NCBI RefSeq assembly: GCF_017814975.1
Contig: NZ_JAGIQA010000001.1
Span: 372,001-436,000, forward strand
DNA length: 64,000 bases
Direction: 5' to 3'
Source of the DNA: Cupriavidus consociatus
GTDB taxonomy: Bacteria > Pseudomonadota > Gammaproteobacteria > Burkholderiales > Burkholderiaceae
In this document: positions 41,560 to 53,579 of the stretch, piece after piece
Layout of the letters: every line of letters starts with the position of its first letter
Numbering within the stretch: the stretch's first letter is position 1
Made by a program: the position numbers and the translations under genes
The notes under the pieces: generated by a model
What the model was told of the DNA's origin: nothing
The model's input: only the letters and a program-made list of their open reading frames with translations
The model's database searches: none

Positions 41560-42879
41560 TCAGTGGTGCTTGTCCTCGCCGATCATCGCCAGCGAGTTGA
41601 AGGCGCGCATGTTGTACTTGTGCAGCTTGATCACCAGCATCATGGTCAGGCAGATGAACAGGCCCAGCGCGATGATGACCACGCCGATCGGCACGTTCAG
41701 CTTGATCAGCAGCGCGTACAGGCACAGCATCAGCAGTACCGAGACGTTCTCATTGAAGTTCTGCACCGCGATCGAGTGGCCGGCCGACAGCAGCACGTGC
41801 CCGCGGTGCTGCAGCAGCGCGTTCATCGGCACCACGAAGTAGCCCGACATCGCGCCCACCAGCATCAGGAACACATAGGCGATGGCCATGTACAGCGGCA
41901 TGTTCATGCCCAGGATGTTCAGCGTCACCTGGGGCATGGCGTCCTTGGTGTAGAAGGCCATGATCATCACGGTCACGCCCATTGCCACGCCGAAGGGCAG
42001 CACCGACAGCGACTTGCGCAGCGGAATGCGCGCGGCGGCGGCGATCGCGCCGACGGCCACGCCGACGGCCACCACCGCCTGCAGCAGCGCGCCCTGCGAC
42101 AGGTTCAGGCCCAGCGACTTCTCCGCCCACTTCAGCACGATGAACTGCAGCGTCGCGCCGACGCCCCAGAACAGCGTCGTCACCGCCAGCGAGATCTGGC
42201 CCAGCTTGTCGCGCCACAGCGCCAGGAAGCAGTCACCGAATTCGGCGATCAGCTTGATGGGGTTCTTTTCCTGCTGCGGGTAGCGGGCGCCGGTATCGGG
42301 AATGAACAGGTTGAACACTGACGCGATCACGTAGAACAGCATGATCACGACCATCGCGGCCTCGGCCGGCGTGTCGATGCCGGTGTTGATCCAGGGCAGG
42401 TCGAGCCGCATCAGGATGTCCGACACGTGCACCGAAATCAGCGCGCCCCCCACCACGGTGCCCAGGATGATCGAGCCCACCGTCAGCCCCTCGATCCAGC
42501 CGTTGGCCAGCACCAGCTTCTCCGGCGGCAGCAGCTCGGTCAGGATGCCGTACTTGGCCGGCGAGTACGCCGCCGCGCCGAAGCCCACCACGCCATAGGC
42601 CAGCAGCGGGTGCAAGCCGAACATCATGATCGCGCAGCCGACCACCTTGATGGCATTGGTGATGAGCATCACCCGCCCCTTGGGCATGGAGTCGGCAAAG
42701 GCGCCGACGAAGGCGGCAAGGATGACGTAGGAGAGAACGAAGAACAGCTTGAGCAGCGGGGTCATCCACTGCGGTGAATGCAATTCGGTGAGAAGGGCGA
42801 TGGCGGCGATCAGCAACGCATTGTCGGCCAGCGACGAAAAAAATTGCGCGGCCATGATGGTGTAAAAACCCTTCTTCAT
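41560..42879 (-). CDS. lplT: lysophospholipid transporter LplT
   Basis: The 439 residues have about 12 membrane helices and LplT features: MKKGFYTIMAAQFFSSLADNALLIAAIALL at the start, FVGAFADSMPKGRVMLITN, YSPAKYGILTELLPPEKLVLANGWIEG, and ALLQHRGHVLLSAGHSIAVQNFNENVSVLLML. It flips lysophospholipids inward for re-acylation; the usual partner aas is not adjacent. The frame stays open to a start at 43044, but that extension is Arg-rich and not membrane-like, so I chose ATG 42879. Confidence 0.92.
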   Translation of the reverse strand: MKKGFYTIMAAQFFSSLADNALLIAAIALLTELHSPQWMTPLLKLFFVLSYVILAAFVGAFADSMPKGRVMLITNAIKVVGCAIMMFGLHPLLAYGVVGFGAAAYSPAKYGILTELLPPEKLVLANGWIEGLTVGSIILGTVVGGALISVHVSDILMRLDLPWINTGIDTPAEAAMVVIMLFYVIASVFNLFIPDTGARYPQQEKNPIKLIAEFGDCFLALWRDKLGQISLAVTTLFWGVGATLQFIVLKWAEKSLGLNLSQGALLQAVVAVGVAVGAIAAAARIPLRKSLSVLPFGVAMGVTVMIMAFYTKDAMPQVTLNILGMNMPLYMAIAYVFLMLVGAMSGYFVVPMNALLQHRGHVLLSAGHSIAVQNFNENVSVLLMLCLYALLIKLNVPIGVVIIALGLFICLTMMLVIKLHKYNMRAFNSLAMIGEDKHH

Positions 42880-43527
42880 GCTTTCGACTTTGTCTCCATC
42901 GCGGACTTCCGTCACGCCGGTCAGGGCGGCACCGGCTGGGGAGGCTATGGTTTGCAGGGAACCTTGCGCCGCGGCCGTGTCGAATTGTCTCGGTTGCACT
43001 GCGCTGCGGCGTCGTCGTGCGGCTTGCCTGACAGTCATTGACATAATGCTTCGCTTTTAGAACATGGCCGGAGCGTCCGGCTTTATATCACGAAAACATG
43101 ACATTCCCGAACCCCGGCAAGGTGCCTTTTTGACTGCAAACCGCCGCGCCGATTCCCCAAAGACCCCCGGCAGCGGCATCCGGATGTGTTCAAATAACGG
43201 TTGCGATCCCGGCCAGAGGACCGGGTCTTCCCTGATCTGGTGCAACGGCTCGACCATATCTCCGCCAGGCGACATTCGCGCGACCTGGCGAACGTTAATA
43301 CTCATGGCCGATCACCTTAGCGCGACCTGCCCGCAATATGAAGTACTCCGCATGCATCTACGTGCCATCGCCCACTGACAAGTGACGCTTGCGCCCTTGA
43401 GAGTGAGACAGAGCCGTCCTCCCAGTTCCCGCAGTATGCGAGCGTAGCGTGCCCGATGCGCTACTGCGCCGCCCGAACGCCTCGAGCTGCCCGCAAGCGC
43501 GCTACCCGATTTCCGAGATGTGACTCC
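42880..43527. other. long gap between lplT and alr
   Basis: This 648-bp stretch separates the divergent lplT and alr genes. Two frames are open on the minus strand (an upstream extension of lplT and one at 43057-43305) but neither resembles a known protein or has a good ribosome binding site. It presumably holds both promoters. I see no strong hairpin. Confidence 0.45.
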
Positions 43528-44649
43528 ATGCCAAGACCCATCCACGCCGTCATCCACCAGCCCGCGCTGGCCAACAACCTCGACATCATCCGCCGCAGCG
43601 CGCCGAACTCGCGCATCTGGGCCGTGGTCAAGGCCAATGCCTACGGCCACGGCATCCGCCGCGCCTTTGCCGCGCTGCGCGGCACCGACGGCTTCGGCCT
43701 GCTGGACCTGAACGAAGCCGTGCTGCTGCGCGACCTGGGCTGGCAGGGCCCCATCCTGCTGCTGGAAGGCTTTTTCCAGCCGCAGGACATTGCCCTGATC
43801 GAGCAATACCGGCTGACCACCGCGATCCACTGCGACGAACAGCTGCGCATGCTGGAGAGCGCGCGCCCCAAGGGGCCGCTGGCCATCCAGCTCAAGCTGA
43901 ACACCGGCATGAACCGGCTCGGCTTCCATCCGGCCCAGTACCGCGCCGCCTGGGAGCGCGCCCGCGCCATGCCCTGCGTAGGCAGTATCGTCCATATGAC
44001 GCATTTTTCCGATGCGGATAGTCCCCGAGGCATCGCCCACCAGATCGAGGCCTTCGACGCCGCCACGGCCAACCTGCCGGGCGAAGCGAGCCTGTCGAAC
44101 TCGGCCGCGGTACTGTGGCATCCGCAGGCGCACCGCGCCTGGGTGCGTCCCGGCATCATCCTGTACGGCGCCTCGCCGACCGGCCGCGATGCCGATATCG
44201 CCGGCACCGGCCTGCAGCCGGCCATGTCGCTGCACAGCGAGCTGATTTCGGTGCAGGACCTGCAGCCGGGCGATACGGTCGGCTACGGCTCGCTGTTTAC
44301 CGCGGACCGCCCGATGCGCATCGGCGTGGTCGCCTGCGGCTATGCCGACGGCTACCCGCGCCATGCCTCCGGCTGGGGCGAGCTGCGCGCGCCGGTGCTG
44401 GTCGATGGCGTGCGTACCGAACTGGTCGGCCGCGTGTCGATGGACATGCTGTGCGTGGACCTGACGCCGTGCCCGAAGGCGCGGGTCGGCAGCCCGGTGA
44501 CGCTGTGGGGGCAGGGCTTGCCGATCGACGAGGTGGCACAGGCCAGCGGCACGGTCGGCTACGAGCTGATGTGCGCGCTGGCGCCGCGCGTGCCGACCAC
44601 GGTGGCTACCATCACGGCATCCGACAGCGCGGCGCCGGCCGTGGTGTGA
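43528..44649 (+). CDS. alr: alanine racemase
   Basis: The 373 residues have a PLP barrel with the Schiff-base lysine in [11 protein letters not shown] (residue about 35), substrate-binding [35 protein letters not shown], and the second catalytic Tyr in VGYGSLF with CGYADGYPR and GRVSMDML. It converts L-alanine to D-alanine for peptidoglycan. It is followed 98 bp later by radA on the same strand. Confidence 0.95.
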   Translation: MPRPIHAVIHQPALANNLDIIRRSAPNSRIWAVVKANAYGHGIRRAFAALRGTDGFGLLDLNEAVLLRDLGWQGPILLLEGFFQPQDIALIEQYRLTTAIHCDEQLRMLESARPKGPLAIQLKLNTGMNRLGFHPAQYRAAWERARAMPCVGSIVHMTHFSDADSPRGIAHQIEAFDAATANLPGEASLSNSAAVLWHPQAHRAWVRPGIILYGASPTGRDADIAGTGLQPAMSLHSELISVQDLQPGDTVGYGSLFTADRPMRIGVVACGYADGYPRHASGWGELRAPVLVDGVRTELVGRVSMDMLCVDLTPCPKARVGSPVTLWGQGLPIDEVAQASGTVGYELMCALAPRVPTTVATITASDSAAPAVV

Positions 44650-44747
44650 GGTTGCAAACGAGACCTGGTGGCAGCGACTGCCGCCGGCTAGTGTGAGGGC
44701 CGGGCCACTTCTGCGCCCGGCCTGTTCTTTCCCGCAAGGATTTTCCG

Positions 44748-46109
44748 TTGGCCAAGACCAAGACCGTCTACACCTGTACCGAATGCGGCGGCACCGCGCC
44801 GCGCTGGGCCGGCCAGTGCCCGCATTGCCAGCAATGGAACACGCTGGTGGAAACGGTGGCCGAGACGGCCGCGTCCAAGCGCTTCCAGCCGCTGGCGGCT
44901 TCGGCCATGGTGCGCAAGCTGTCCGAGATCGAGGCCGCCGACGTGCCGCGCTTTTCCAGCGGCATCGACGAATTCGACCGCGTGCTGGGCGGCGGGCTGG
45001 TGGCGGGCGGCGTGGTGCTGATCGGCGGCGATCCCGGCATCGGCAAGTCCACGCTGCTGCTGCAGGCGTTGGCCAACCTGGCCGGGCAGCGCCGCGTGCT
45101 CTATGTCAGTGGCGAAGAATCGGGCGCGCAGATCGCGTTGCGCGCGCAGCGGCTGGGCGTGGAAAGCCCGGCGCTGGGGCTGCTCGCCGAAATCCAGCTG
45201 GAGAAGATCCAGGCCACGCTCGAGGCCGAGAAGCCGGAAGTGGCGGTGATCGACTCGATCCAGACGCTGTACTCCGAGGCGCTGACCTCGGCGCCGGGCT
45301 CGGTTGCGCAGGTGCGCGAGTGCGCGGCGCAGCTGACGCGCATCGCCAAGAGCAGCGGCATCACCATCATCCTGGTCGGCCACGTGACCAAGGAAGGCAG
45401 CCTGGCCGGGCCGCGCGTGCTGGAGCATATCGTCGACACGGTGCTGTACTTCGAGGGCGATACGCATTCTTCGCACCGGCTGATCCGCGCCTTCAAGAAC
45501 CGCTTCGGCGCGGTCAACGAGCTGGGCGTGTTCGCCATGACCGAGCGCGGGCTGCGCGGCATCAGCAACCCGTCGGCGCTGTTCCTGTCGCAGCATGAAG
45601 AGACCGTGCCAGGCTCGTGCGTGCTGGTGACGCAGGAGGGCACGCGCCCGCTGCTGGTGGAGATCCAGGCGCTGGTCGACACCGCGCACGTGCCCAACCC
45701 GCGCCGGCTGGCGGTGGGCCTGGAGCAGAACCGGCTGGCGCTGCTGCTGGCGGTGCTGCACCGGCATGCGGGCATTGCCTGCTTCGACCAGGATGTGTTC
45801 CTGAACGCGGTGGGCGGGGTCAAGATCACCGAGCCGGCCGCCGACCTGGCAGTGCTGCTGTCGATCCATTCGTCGATGCGCAACAAGCCGCTGCCGCGCG
45901 GGCTGGTGGTGTTTGGCGAAGTCGGCCTGGCCGGCGAGATCCGGCCCAGCCCGCGGGGCCAGGAGCGGCTGAAGGAAGCTGCCAAGCTGGGCTTCACGCT
46001 GGCCGTGATCCCCAAGGCGAACGCGCCCAAGCAGAAGATCGACGGCCTGGAAGTGATCGCGGTGGAGCGCATCGAGCAGGCCATCGATCGCGTGCGCCAC
46101 CTGGATTGA
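44748..46109 (+). CDS. radA: DNA repair protein RadA
   Basis: The 453 residues have a C4 zinc finger (CTECGGTAPRWAGQCPHC), a RecA-like core with Walker A GGDPGIGKST and Walker B VAVIDSIQTLY, the RadA-specific KNRFG (FKNRFGAVNELGVFAM), and a C-terminal Lon-like domain (about 280-453). It helps branch migration in recombination repair. The start is TTG with AAGGA upstream, 8 bases away. Confidence 0.96.
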   Translation: MAKTKTVYTCTECGGTAPRWAGQCPHCQQWNTLVETVAETAASKRFQPLAASAMVRKLSEIEAADVPRFSSGIDEFDRVLGGGLVAGGVVLIGGDPGIGKSTLLLQALANLAGQRRVLYVSGEESGAQIALRAQRLGVESPALGLLAEIQLEKIQATLEAEKPEVAVIDSIQTLYSEALTSAPGSVAQVRECAAQLTRIAKSSGITIILVGHVTKEGSLAGPRVLEHIVDTVLYFEGDTHSSHRLIRAFKNRFGAVNELGVFAMTERGLRGISNPSALFLSQHEETVPGSCVLVTQEGTRPLLVEIQALVDTAHVPNPRRLAVGLEQNRLALLLAVLHRHAGIACFDQDVFLNAVGGVKITEPAADLAVLLSIHSSMRNKPLPRGLVVFGEVGLAGEIRPSPRGQERLKEAAKLGFTLAVIPKANAPKQKIDGLEVIAVERIEQAIDRVRHLD

Positions 46110-46112
46110 GGC

Positions 46113-46679
46113 ATGGACGACGGCAGTTTGTGCATCGAAACCCCGCGGCTGCGGCTGCGCCAGTGGCGCGATGCCGACTATGCGCCATTCGCCGCGCTGA
46201 ATGCCGACGCGGAGGTGATGCGCTATTTCCCCGCGCCGCTGACGCGGGCCGAAAGCGATGCGATGGCGGACCGTTGCCGGGCGCTGATCGCTGGGCGCGG
46301 GTGGGGACCGTGGGCCGTCGAGCGCAAGCTGGACGGCGTCTTCATAGGCTTTGTCGGCTTGCACGAACCGGCTGCCGCGCTGCCGTTCTCGCCTTGTGTC
46401 GAGATCGCCTGGCGCCTGGCGCGCGATGCGTGGGGCAGCGGCCTTGCCACCGAAGCGGCGCGCGCTGCGCTGGCCTATGGCTTCGGCACGCTTGGTCTGG
46501 ACGAGATCGTTTCCTTCACCACGCTGGACAACCTCCGTTCACGCGCGGTAATGGAACGGCTGGGCATGCGCGAGGATGCGCTGGGGTTCGAACATCCTGC
46601 GCTGCCGCCGGGGCATCCGCTGCGGCCGCATTGCCTGTATCGATTGTCTCGCGCCGCGTGGCGGGCGAGCGCGGCATAG
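46113..46679 (+). CDS. GNAT acetyltransferase, RimJ/RimL type
   Basis: The 188 residues start IETPRLRLRQWRDADYAPFAALNADAEVMRYFP, the typical RimJ/L N-terminus, followed by the cofactor loop LARDAWGSGLATEAARAALAYGFGTLGLDEIVSFTTLDNLRSRAVMERLGM. It acetylates an unknown amine, perhaps a protein N-terminus or a small metabolite. It begins 3 bp after radA and is probably co-transcribed. Confidence 0.92.
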   Translation: MDDGSLCIETPRLRLRQWRDADYAPFAALNADAEVMRYFPAPLTRAESDAMADRCRALIAGRGWGPWAVERKLDGVFIGFVGLHEPAAALPFSPCVEIAWRLARDAWGSGLATEAARAALAYGFGTLGLDEIVSFTTLDNLRSRAVMERLGMREDALGFEHPALPPGHPLRPHCLYRLSRAAWRASAA

Positions 46680-46846
46680 TGCCCTGCGTCAATCCGCCAC
46701 AGGGCAGGGGATGCGCAGCCGATGTGGCGCCCAAGGCGGGCGCGGAAAAATCGGTAATAATGCGCAGCAATGCCGCGCCCCCGAACTGAATACACCTGAC
46801 GGCACCGATCTGACGGACCGTTTACCGGATCACCTTTATCACCGCT

Positions 46847-47332
46847 ATGCAAGCCAATTCCCGCGCCTATTTCCTGCTGATCGCCCTGGTTTCCTTCGGC
46901 CTGGTCGGCGTTGCGCTCTACCTGCAGTTTGAAAAGGGCTACCAGCCCTGTCCGCTTTGCGTGATGCAGCGCTTTGCGTTTATCGGCATCGGCATCTTCT
47001 CGCTGCTCGCCGTGGTGGCGCAGAACACGCGTTCGTTGTGGCAGGGCCTGGGCATGCTGTCCGGCATCGCCGGCATTGCTGTCGCTGTGTACCATGTTTC
47101 GCTGCTGCTCAACCCCAAGGCGACCTGTGGCATCGACCCGCTGGAGAACTGGGTCAACGCGCTGCCGACCGCCAAGGTGCTGCCGCAGGTGTTCTATGCC
47201 GATGGCCTGTGCGCGGCGCCGCTGCCGCCGGTGCTGGGCCTGTCGGTGCCGGCGTGGTCGCTGATCTGGCTGTTTATCCTGACGCTGACGCTGGCGGTGG
47301 GCCTGATCCGGCGGGAGAAGAATTTCCGCTAA
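46847..47332 (+). CDS. dsbB: disulfide bond formation protein DsbB
   Basis: The 161 residues form four membrane helices. The first periplasmic loop has C35-P-L-C38 (QPCPLCVMQR) and the second has C94 and C122, so the electron-transfer cysteines are all present. DsbB reoxidises DsbA and passes electrons to quinone. A 167-bp gap upstream suggests its own promoter, and a bidirectional terminator follows. Confidence 0.96.
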   Translation: MQANSRAYFLLIALVSFGLVGVALYLQFEKGYQPCPLCVMQRFAFIGIGIFSLLAVVAQNTRSLWQGLGMLSGIAGIAVAVYHVSLLLNPKATCGIDPLENWVNALPTAKVLPQVFYADGLCAAPLPPVLGLSVPAWSLIWLFILTLTLAVGLIRREKNFR

Positions 47333-47352
47333 TGGGTGGCGGATTCCGAATG

Positions 47353-47381
47353 AAAAACCGGCGCTGTGTGCGCCGGTTTTT
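47353..47381. terminator. bidirectional terminator between dsbB and the ABC-F gene
   Basis: AAAAACCGGCGC and GCGCCGGTTTTT form a 12-bp stem with the loop TGTGT. A and T runs on both sides let it serve both convergent genes. Confidence 0.92.
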
Positions 47382-47398
47382 CATTGAGAGAACCTCTG

Positions 47399-49330
47399 TC
47401 ACGCAATCTGCTCGATCTGCTCCTGCAGTTCCAGCCATTTCTCTTCCAGCGTCTCCAGCTCGCCATTGACCTCGCCCTGGCGCTTCAGCATCTCCATCAG
47501 CTTCGCCTTGTTGGCTTCTGCATAGCTCGATTCATCGGCCATGAACCGGTCGATCTCCTCCTTGGCGGTTTGCAGCACCGCCATGCGCTTCTCGACCTTC
47601 TCCAGCTCCTTGGTCAGCGGCTTGCGCAACGCCGACAGGCGCTGGCGCTCGTCGGCCTCGGCGCGGCGCTGGTCCTTGCGGTTGACCGTGGCGGCGTCTG
47701 CACCGTTCTCCGCCAGGTGCGCGGCGGTGGCGGCGTTGCGCTTGGCGGCGGCCTGCTGCAGCAGCCAGTCGCGGTAGTCGTCCAGGTCCCCGTCGAAGGG
47801 CTTGATGGTGCCGTCGGCGACCAGCATGAACTGGTCGGCGGTGGCGCGCAGCAGGTGGCGGTCGTGCGAGACCAGGATCAGCGTGCCTTCGAACTGCGCC
47901 AGCGCCATGGTCAGCGCCTCGCGGGTATCGAGGTCGAGGTGGTTGGTCGGTTCGTCGAGCAGCAGCAGGTTGGGCTTCTGCCAGACGATCAGCGACAGCG
48001 CCAGGCGCGCTTTTTCGCCGCCGGAGAACGGCTCGATCGGCGACGTCGCCATGTCGCCGCGGAAATTGAAGCTGCCGAGGAAGTCGCGCAGTTCCTGCTC
48101 GCGCACGTCGGGCGCCAGGCGCGCGAGGTGCTGCAGCGGCGAGTCGTGGTCGCGCAGCGTCTCGAGCTGGTGCTGCGCGAAGTAGCCAATCTGCAGGCCC
48201 TTGCCCAGGCGCAGCGTGCCGGTCATCGGATCCTGCGTGCCGGCGAGCGTCTTGACCAGCGTCGACTTGCCCTGGCCGTTGGCGCCAAGCAGGCCGATGC
48301 GCTGGCCGTTCTGGATCGACAGCGCCAGGTTGTGCAGGATCGTGACCGGCGGCTCGGCCTCCGCGTAGCCGCAATCGACGCCGTCGAGCACCATCATCGG
48401 ATTGGGCGCGGCGTCGGGCTCGCGGAATTCAAAGGCAAAGCCGGCGGCGACGTGCACCGGCGCAAGCCGCTCCATCTTCTCCAGCGCCTTGACCCGGCTC
48501 TGCGCCTGGCGCGCCTTGGTCGCCTTGGCCTTGAAGCGCGTGATGAACGACTCCAGGTGCGCGATTTCCTTCTGCTGGCGCGCATAGGCGGCCTGCTGCT
48601 GGGCCATCTGCTGCAGCCGCAGGGTCTCGAACAGCGTGTAGTTGCCGCCGTAGCGGCGCAGCTGCTGGTTCTCGATATGCACGGTGACGTTGCAGATCGC
48701 GTCGAGGAATTCGCGGTCGTGCGAAATCATCACCAGCGTGCCCGGGTAGCGCGCCAGCCAGTCTTCCAGCCAGACGATGGCGTCCAGGTCCAGGTGGTTG
48801 GTCGGTTCGTCGAGCAGCAGCAGGTCGGACGGGCACATCAGCGCCTGCGCCAGGTTCAGGCGCATGCGCCAGCCGCCGGAGAACGACGATACCGGCTGCG
48901 ATACCTGGGACAGCGTGAAGCCGAGGCCCAGCAGCAGCGCCTCGGCGCGCGCGGGGGCGGTGTAGCCGTCGGCATCGGCATAGGCGGCGTGGGCTTCGCC
49001 TTCGGCGGTGCCGTCGCCGCTGGCCTGTGCGGCGGCGATGGCGGCTTCGATCTCGCGCAGGCGGGTGTCGCCGTCGATCACGTACTCCACGGCGCTGCGG
49101 CTGACCGCCGGCGTTTCCTGCGCCACATGGGCGACGCGCCATTGCGCCGGCACGCTGACATCGCCGCCGTCCGGATGCAACTCGCCTCGCAGCAGCGCGA
49201 ACAGCGTCGACTTGCCGCTGCCATTGGCGCCGACTAGGCCCACGCGTTCGCCTGGGTTGAGCGTCACGGAGGTGTGGTCGAACAGCACCTTGGTGCCGCG
49301 CTGGAGGACAAGCTGGTCGATTCGGATCAC
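47399..49330 (-). CDS. ABC-F family ATPase (YheS type)
   Basis: The 643 residues have two ABC domains with Walker A GANGSGKST and GANGQGKST, ABC signatures FSGGWRMRL and FSGGEKARL, and Walker B LLLLDEPTNHLDLD twice, joined by a charged linker (IAHLESFITRFKAKATKARQAQSRVKALEKME). A C-terminal coiled coil follows (about 555-640). Lack of membrane helices and the YheS-like layout point to a ribosome-associated translation factor. I chose a GTG start at 49330 that begins with the family's N-terminus (IRIDQLVLQRG); upstream ATG at 49384 is possible. Confidence 0.9.
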   Translation of the reverse strand: MIRIDQLVLQRGTKVLFDHTSVTLNPGERVGLVGANGSGKSTLFALLRGELHPDGGDVSVPAQWRVAHVAQETPAVSRSAVEYVIDGDTRLREIEAAIAAAQASGDGTAEGEAHAAYADADGYTAPARAEALLLGLGFTLSQVSQPVSSFSGGWRMRLNLAQALMCPSDLLLLDEPTNHLDLDAIVWLEDWLARYPGTLVMISHDREFLDAICNVTVHIENQQLRRYGGNYTLFETLRLQQMAQQQAAYARQQKEIAHLESFITRFKAKATKARQAQSRVKALEKMERLAPVHVAAGFAFEFREPDAAPNPMMVLDGVDCGYAEAEPPVTILHNLALSIQNGQRIGLLGANGQGKSTLVKTLAGTQDPMTGTLRLGKGLQIGYFAQHQLETLRDHDSPLQHLARLAPDVREQELRDFLGSFNFRGDMATSPIEPFSGGEKARLALSLIVWQKPNLLLLDEPTNHLDLDTREALTMALAQFEGTLILVSHDRHLLRATADQFMLVADGTIKPFDGDLDDYRDWLLQQAAAKRNAATAAHLAENGADAATVNRKDQRRAEADERQRLSALRKPLTKELEKVEKRMAVLQTAKEEIDRFMADESSYAEANKAKLMEMLKRQGEVNGELETLEEKWLELQEQIEQIA

Positions 49331-49634
49331 AGGCGGGAAAACTTCTGAACGGGAACGGGCAACTACGCGGAAAAAGCCGGCCAAGGCGGGTTGGCGGCGC
49401 TGGCCGGCATTGTAGCGTTTCCGGTGCGCGACATGCCCGCGAATGGCGAAATGCCAGAAATGCCGCGGCTTTGCGCACTGCCCCGGTGCGCCGCATGGCT
49501 GTCGGCGCTAGGGATTACCCTCGAATTGCCAAAACTCTATTTTCTTTGTGGGTGGGTTGAGTGTAAATTCATTTTCATTCGTTTTTCAGGATGTAACCGG
49601 CAGCGTCGCGATTTGCGAACGCCGTCCCCCCGAG
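49331..49634. promoter_or_regulatory. divergent promoter region before the RpiR/gsi operon
   Basis: There is no gene in this 304-bp gap. An AT-rich block at about 49520-49595 (TGTAAATTCATTTTCATTCG inside it) stands out against the GC-rich surroundings and is the likely promoter and operator zone for the RpiR regulator and the peptide operon behind it. Confidence 0.45.
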
Positions 49635-50600
49635 ATGACCCAAGGCCATTCGATCTCCGACCGCATCGCGCGCAGCCTGCCCACGCTGACGCCGGCGCAC
49701 CGCCGCATGGCGGAATACGTGCTGGCCAACCTGTTCCGCGCGGCCACCATGCGCATCGATGAGTTTGCCGCGGCGGTGGACGTGTCGGTGGCCACCGCCA
49801 ACCGCTTCGCGCGGGCACTGGGCTTCGACGGCTATCCGCAGTTCCGTACCGAGCTGGTGCGCGGCTTCGAGGCCACGCTGGCGCCGGTCGAGCGGCTGCG
49901 CAGCGAGCTGGAACGGCCCGCGACCGTGGCCGAAGTGTTCGCCGCCTCGCTCGAGGATGCGGCCGCCAATGCCGAAGCCACGCGGCGCGGCATTGACGCG
50001 CAGGCATGCGAGCGCGCGGTCTCGGCGATCCTCGGTGCGCAACGCGTTTACGTGGCGGGCTTTGGCGCCAGCGGCTTTCTGGCCGGCCTGCTGCAGCATG
50101 GCCTGGAAATGCATTGCCGCATGGTCACCTCGGTTGCCGGCGCCGGCGGTGCCTCGCACGCTGCGCGCCAGCTGTTCAAGCTGCAGCCGAGCGACCTGCT
50201 GATCGTGATCGCCTTCCCGCGCTACGTAACCGACACCATCGAGCTGGCGCAGCGCGTCAGGGCGCACGGCGGCCGGGTGCTGGCGCTGACCGACGGGCCG
50301 ACCTCGCCGCTGGCGCCGCTGGCCGATATCGCGCTGTACGCGCAGGCCGCCAACCGGCTCTCGGCCAATTCCGATGCGACCGTGCTGGCGCTGATCGAAG
50401 CGCTGTGCGGCGCGGTCGCGCACCGCGCCGAGCGGCCGGTCAAGGCAGCGGCCGAAATGACCGAATTCCTGCTGCCGTGGCTCTATGGCACGCCGGGCGC
50501 TGAACGCGCTGGCCGTGCCGGGCCAGCCGAGCCGCAGGCTACCGAAGAGCAGGCGGCGGGCACCACGCGCCGCCGCGCGTCCAACCTCAAGAAGTCCTGA
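49635..50600 (+). CDS. RpiR/MurR-family transcriptional regulator
   Basis: The 321 residues have an N-terminal HTH_6 domain (ISDRIARSLPTLTPAHRRMAEYVLANLFRAATMRIDEFAAAVDVSVATANRFARALGFDGYPQFR) and a SIS sugar-phosphate-binding domain (about 130-260, with VYVAGFGASGFLAGLLQHGLE, VIAFPRYVTDTIELAQRVRAHGGRVLALTDGPTSPLA). It lies just upstream of iaaA-gsiABCD in the same direction with an 8-bp gap, so it probably regulates its own operon. A SIS domain suggests a sugar-phosphate or muropeptide-related ligand. Confidence 0.92.
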   Translation: MTQGHSISDRIARSLPTLTPAHRRMAEYVLANLFRAATMRIDEFAAAVDVSVATANRFARALGFDGYPQFRTELVRGFEATLAPVERLRSELERPATVAEVFAASLEDAAANAEATRRGIDAQACERAVSAILGAQRVYVAGFGASGFLAGLLQHGLEMHCRMVTSVAGAGGASHAARQLFKLQPSDLLIVIAFPRYVTDTIELAQRVRAHGGRVLALTDGPTSPLAPLADIALYAQAANRLSANSDATVLALIEALCGAVAHRAERPVKAAAEMTEFLLPWLYGTPGAERAGRAGPAEPQATEEQAAGTTRRRASNLKKS

Positions 50601-50608
50601 GCCATCCC

Positions 50609-51586
50609 ATGCAACAAGCAGTCATTGCCATCCACGGCGGCGCCGGCACCATCACCCGCGAGGCGATGGACCCCGCGCGCGAACGCGAATACACCGAAGC
50701 GCTGCAGCGGGTGCTGCAGGCCGGCCAGCGCATCCTGGCCGACGGCGGCACGGCGCTCGACGCCGTGACCGAGGCCGTGCGCCTGCTGGAGGAATGCCCG
50801 CTGTTCAACGCGGGCAAGGGCGCCGTGCTGACCCACGCCGGCACCTACGAACTCGACGCGGCGGTGATGGACGGTGCCACCCGCGATGCCGGCGCGGTCG
50901 CCTGCGTCACGCGGTTGCGCAACCCGGTGCTGGCGGCGCGCGCGGTGCTCGACCACAGCGAGCATGTGCTGTTTGCCGGCGCCGGCGCCGAGGAATTCGC
51001 CGCCGCGCAGGGGCTGGAGCTGGTGGCGCAGGATTACTACTTCACGCAGGCGCGCCACGAACAATGGCAGCGCGCCCGCGGTACCGCCGGCATGGCGCTG
51101 CTCGACCATGATGCCGCCGCACTGGCGGCGCGCAAGAACCCAGCCGTGCCGGCCGACCCGATCGACCCCGACAGCAAGTTCGGCACCGTCGGCGCGGTGG
51201 CATGCGACAGCCGTGGCAACCTCGCCGCAGCGACCTCCACCGGCGGCGTGACCAACAAGCGGGTGGGGCGCGTCGGCGATACCCCCGTCATCGGCGCGGG
51301 CTGCTATGCCGACGACTTGGTGGCGGTGTCGGCCACCGGCACCGGCGAGATGTTTATCCGCACCGTGGCCGCGCACGATGTCTCGGCACAGATGCGCTAT
51401 GCCGGCCTGCCGCTGGAAGAATCGGCGCGGCGCGTGGTGATGGAAAAACTGGTCGCCATCGAAGGCCGCGGCGGGCTGATCGCGGTCGACCGCGCCGGCA
51501 ACGTCACGCTGCCGTTCAACACCGAAGGCATGTACCGCGGCTTTGCCCGCGTGGGCGAGGCGGTCAACGTCTCGATCTACGGCTGA
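50609..51586 (+). CDS. iaaA: isoaspartyl peptidase/L-asparaginase (plant type)
   Basis: The 325-residue Ntn hydrolase has the autocleavage site before T193 ([12 protein letters not shown]), with the start AIHGGAGTI and the C-terminal substrate loop TGTGEMFIR. After self-cleavage it removes N-terminal beta-aspartyl residues from isoaspartyl dipeptides and hydrolyses asparagine. As in E. coli it precedes gsiABCD. It links peptide import to breakdown in the cytoplasm. Confidence 0.95.
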   Translation: MQQAVIAIHGGAGTITREAMDPAREREYTEALQRVLQAGQRILADGGTALDAVTEAVRLLEECPLFNAGKGAVLTHAGTYELDAAVMDGATRDAGAVACVTRLRNPVLAARAVLDHSEHVLFAGAGAEEFAAAQGLELVAQDYYFTQARHEQWQRARGTAGMALLDHDAAALAARKNPAVPADPIDPDSKFGTVGAVACDSRGNLAAATSTGGVTNKRVGRVGDTPVIGAGCYADDLVAVSATGTGEMFIRTVAAHDVSAQMRYAGLPLEESARRVVMEKLVAIEGRGGLIAVDRAGNVTLPFNTEGMYRGFARVGEAVNVSIYG

Positions 51587-51636
51587 CCCACGCCGCACCG
51601 GCAAGTCTTAGCACTCGCAGCAAACAAGGAGTTCCA

Positions 51637-53541
<1,905 letters not shown>

Positions 53542-53579
53542 AGTCCTGGAAATAACGAAGCTACCAAGGAGATTCGACG

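Noticed and set aside
42880-43044. N-terminal extension of lplT by 55 codons
   Set aside because: The extension is Arg/Ala-rich and unlike the family, which begins at the membrane-near MKKGFY segment.
43057-43305. 82-codon frame between lplT and alr
   Set aside because: No good ribosome binding site, no recognisable domain, and no signal or membrane segment. I treat the region as non-coding.
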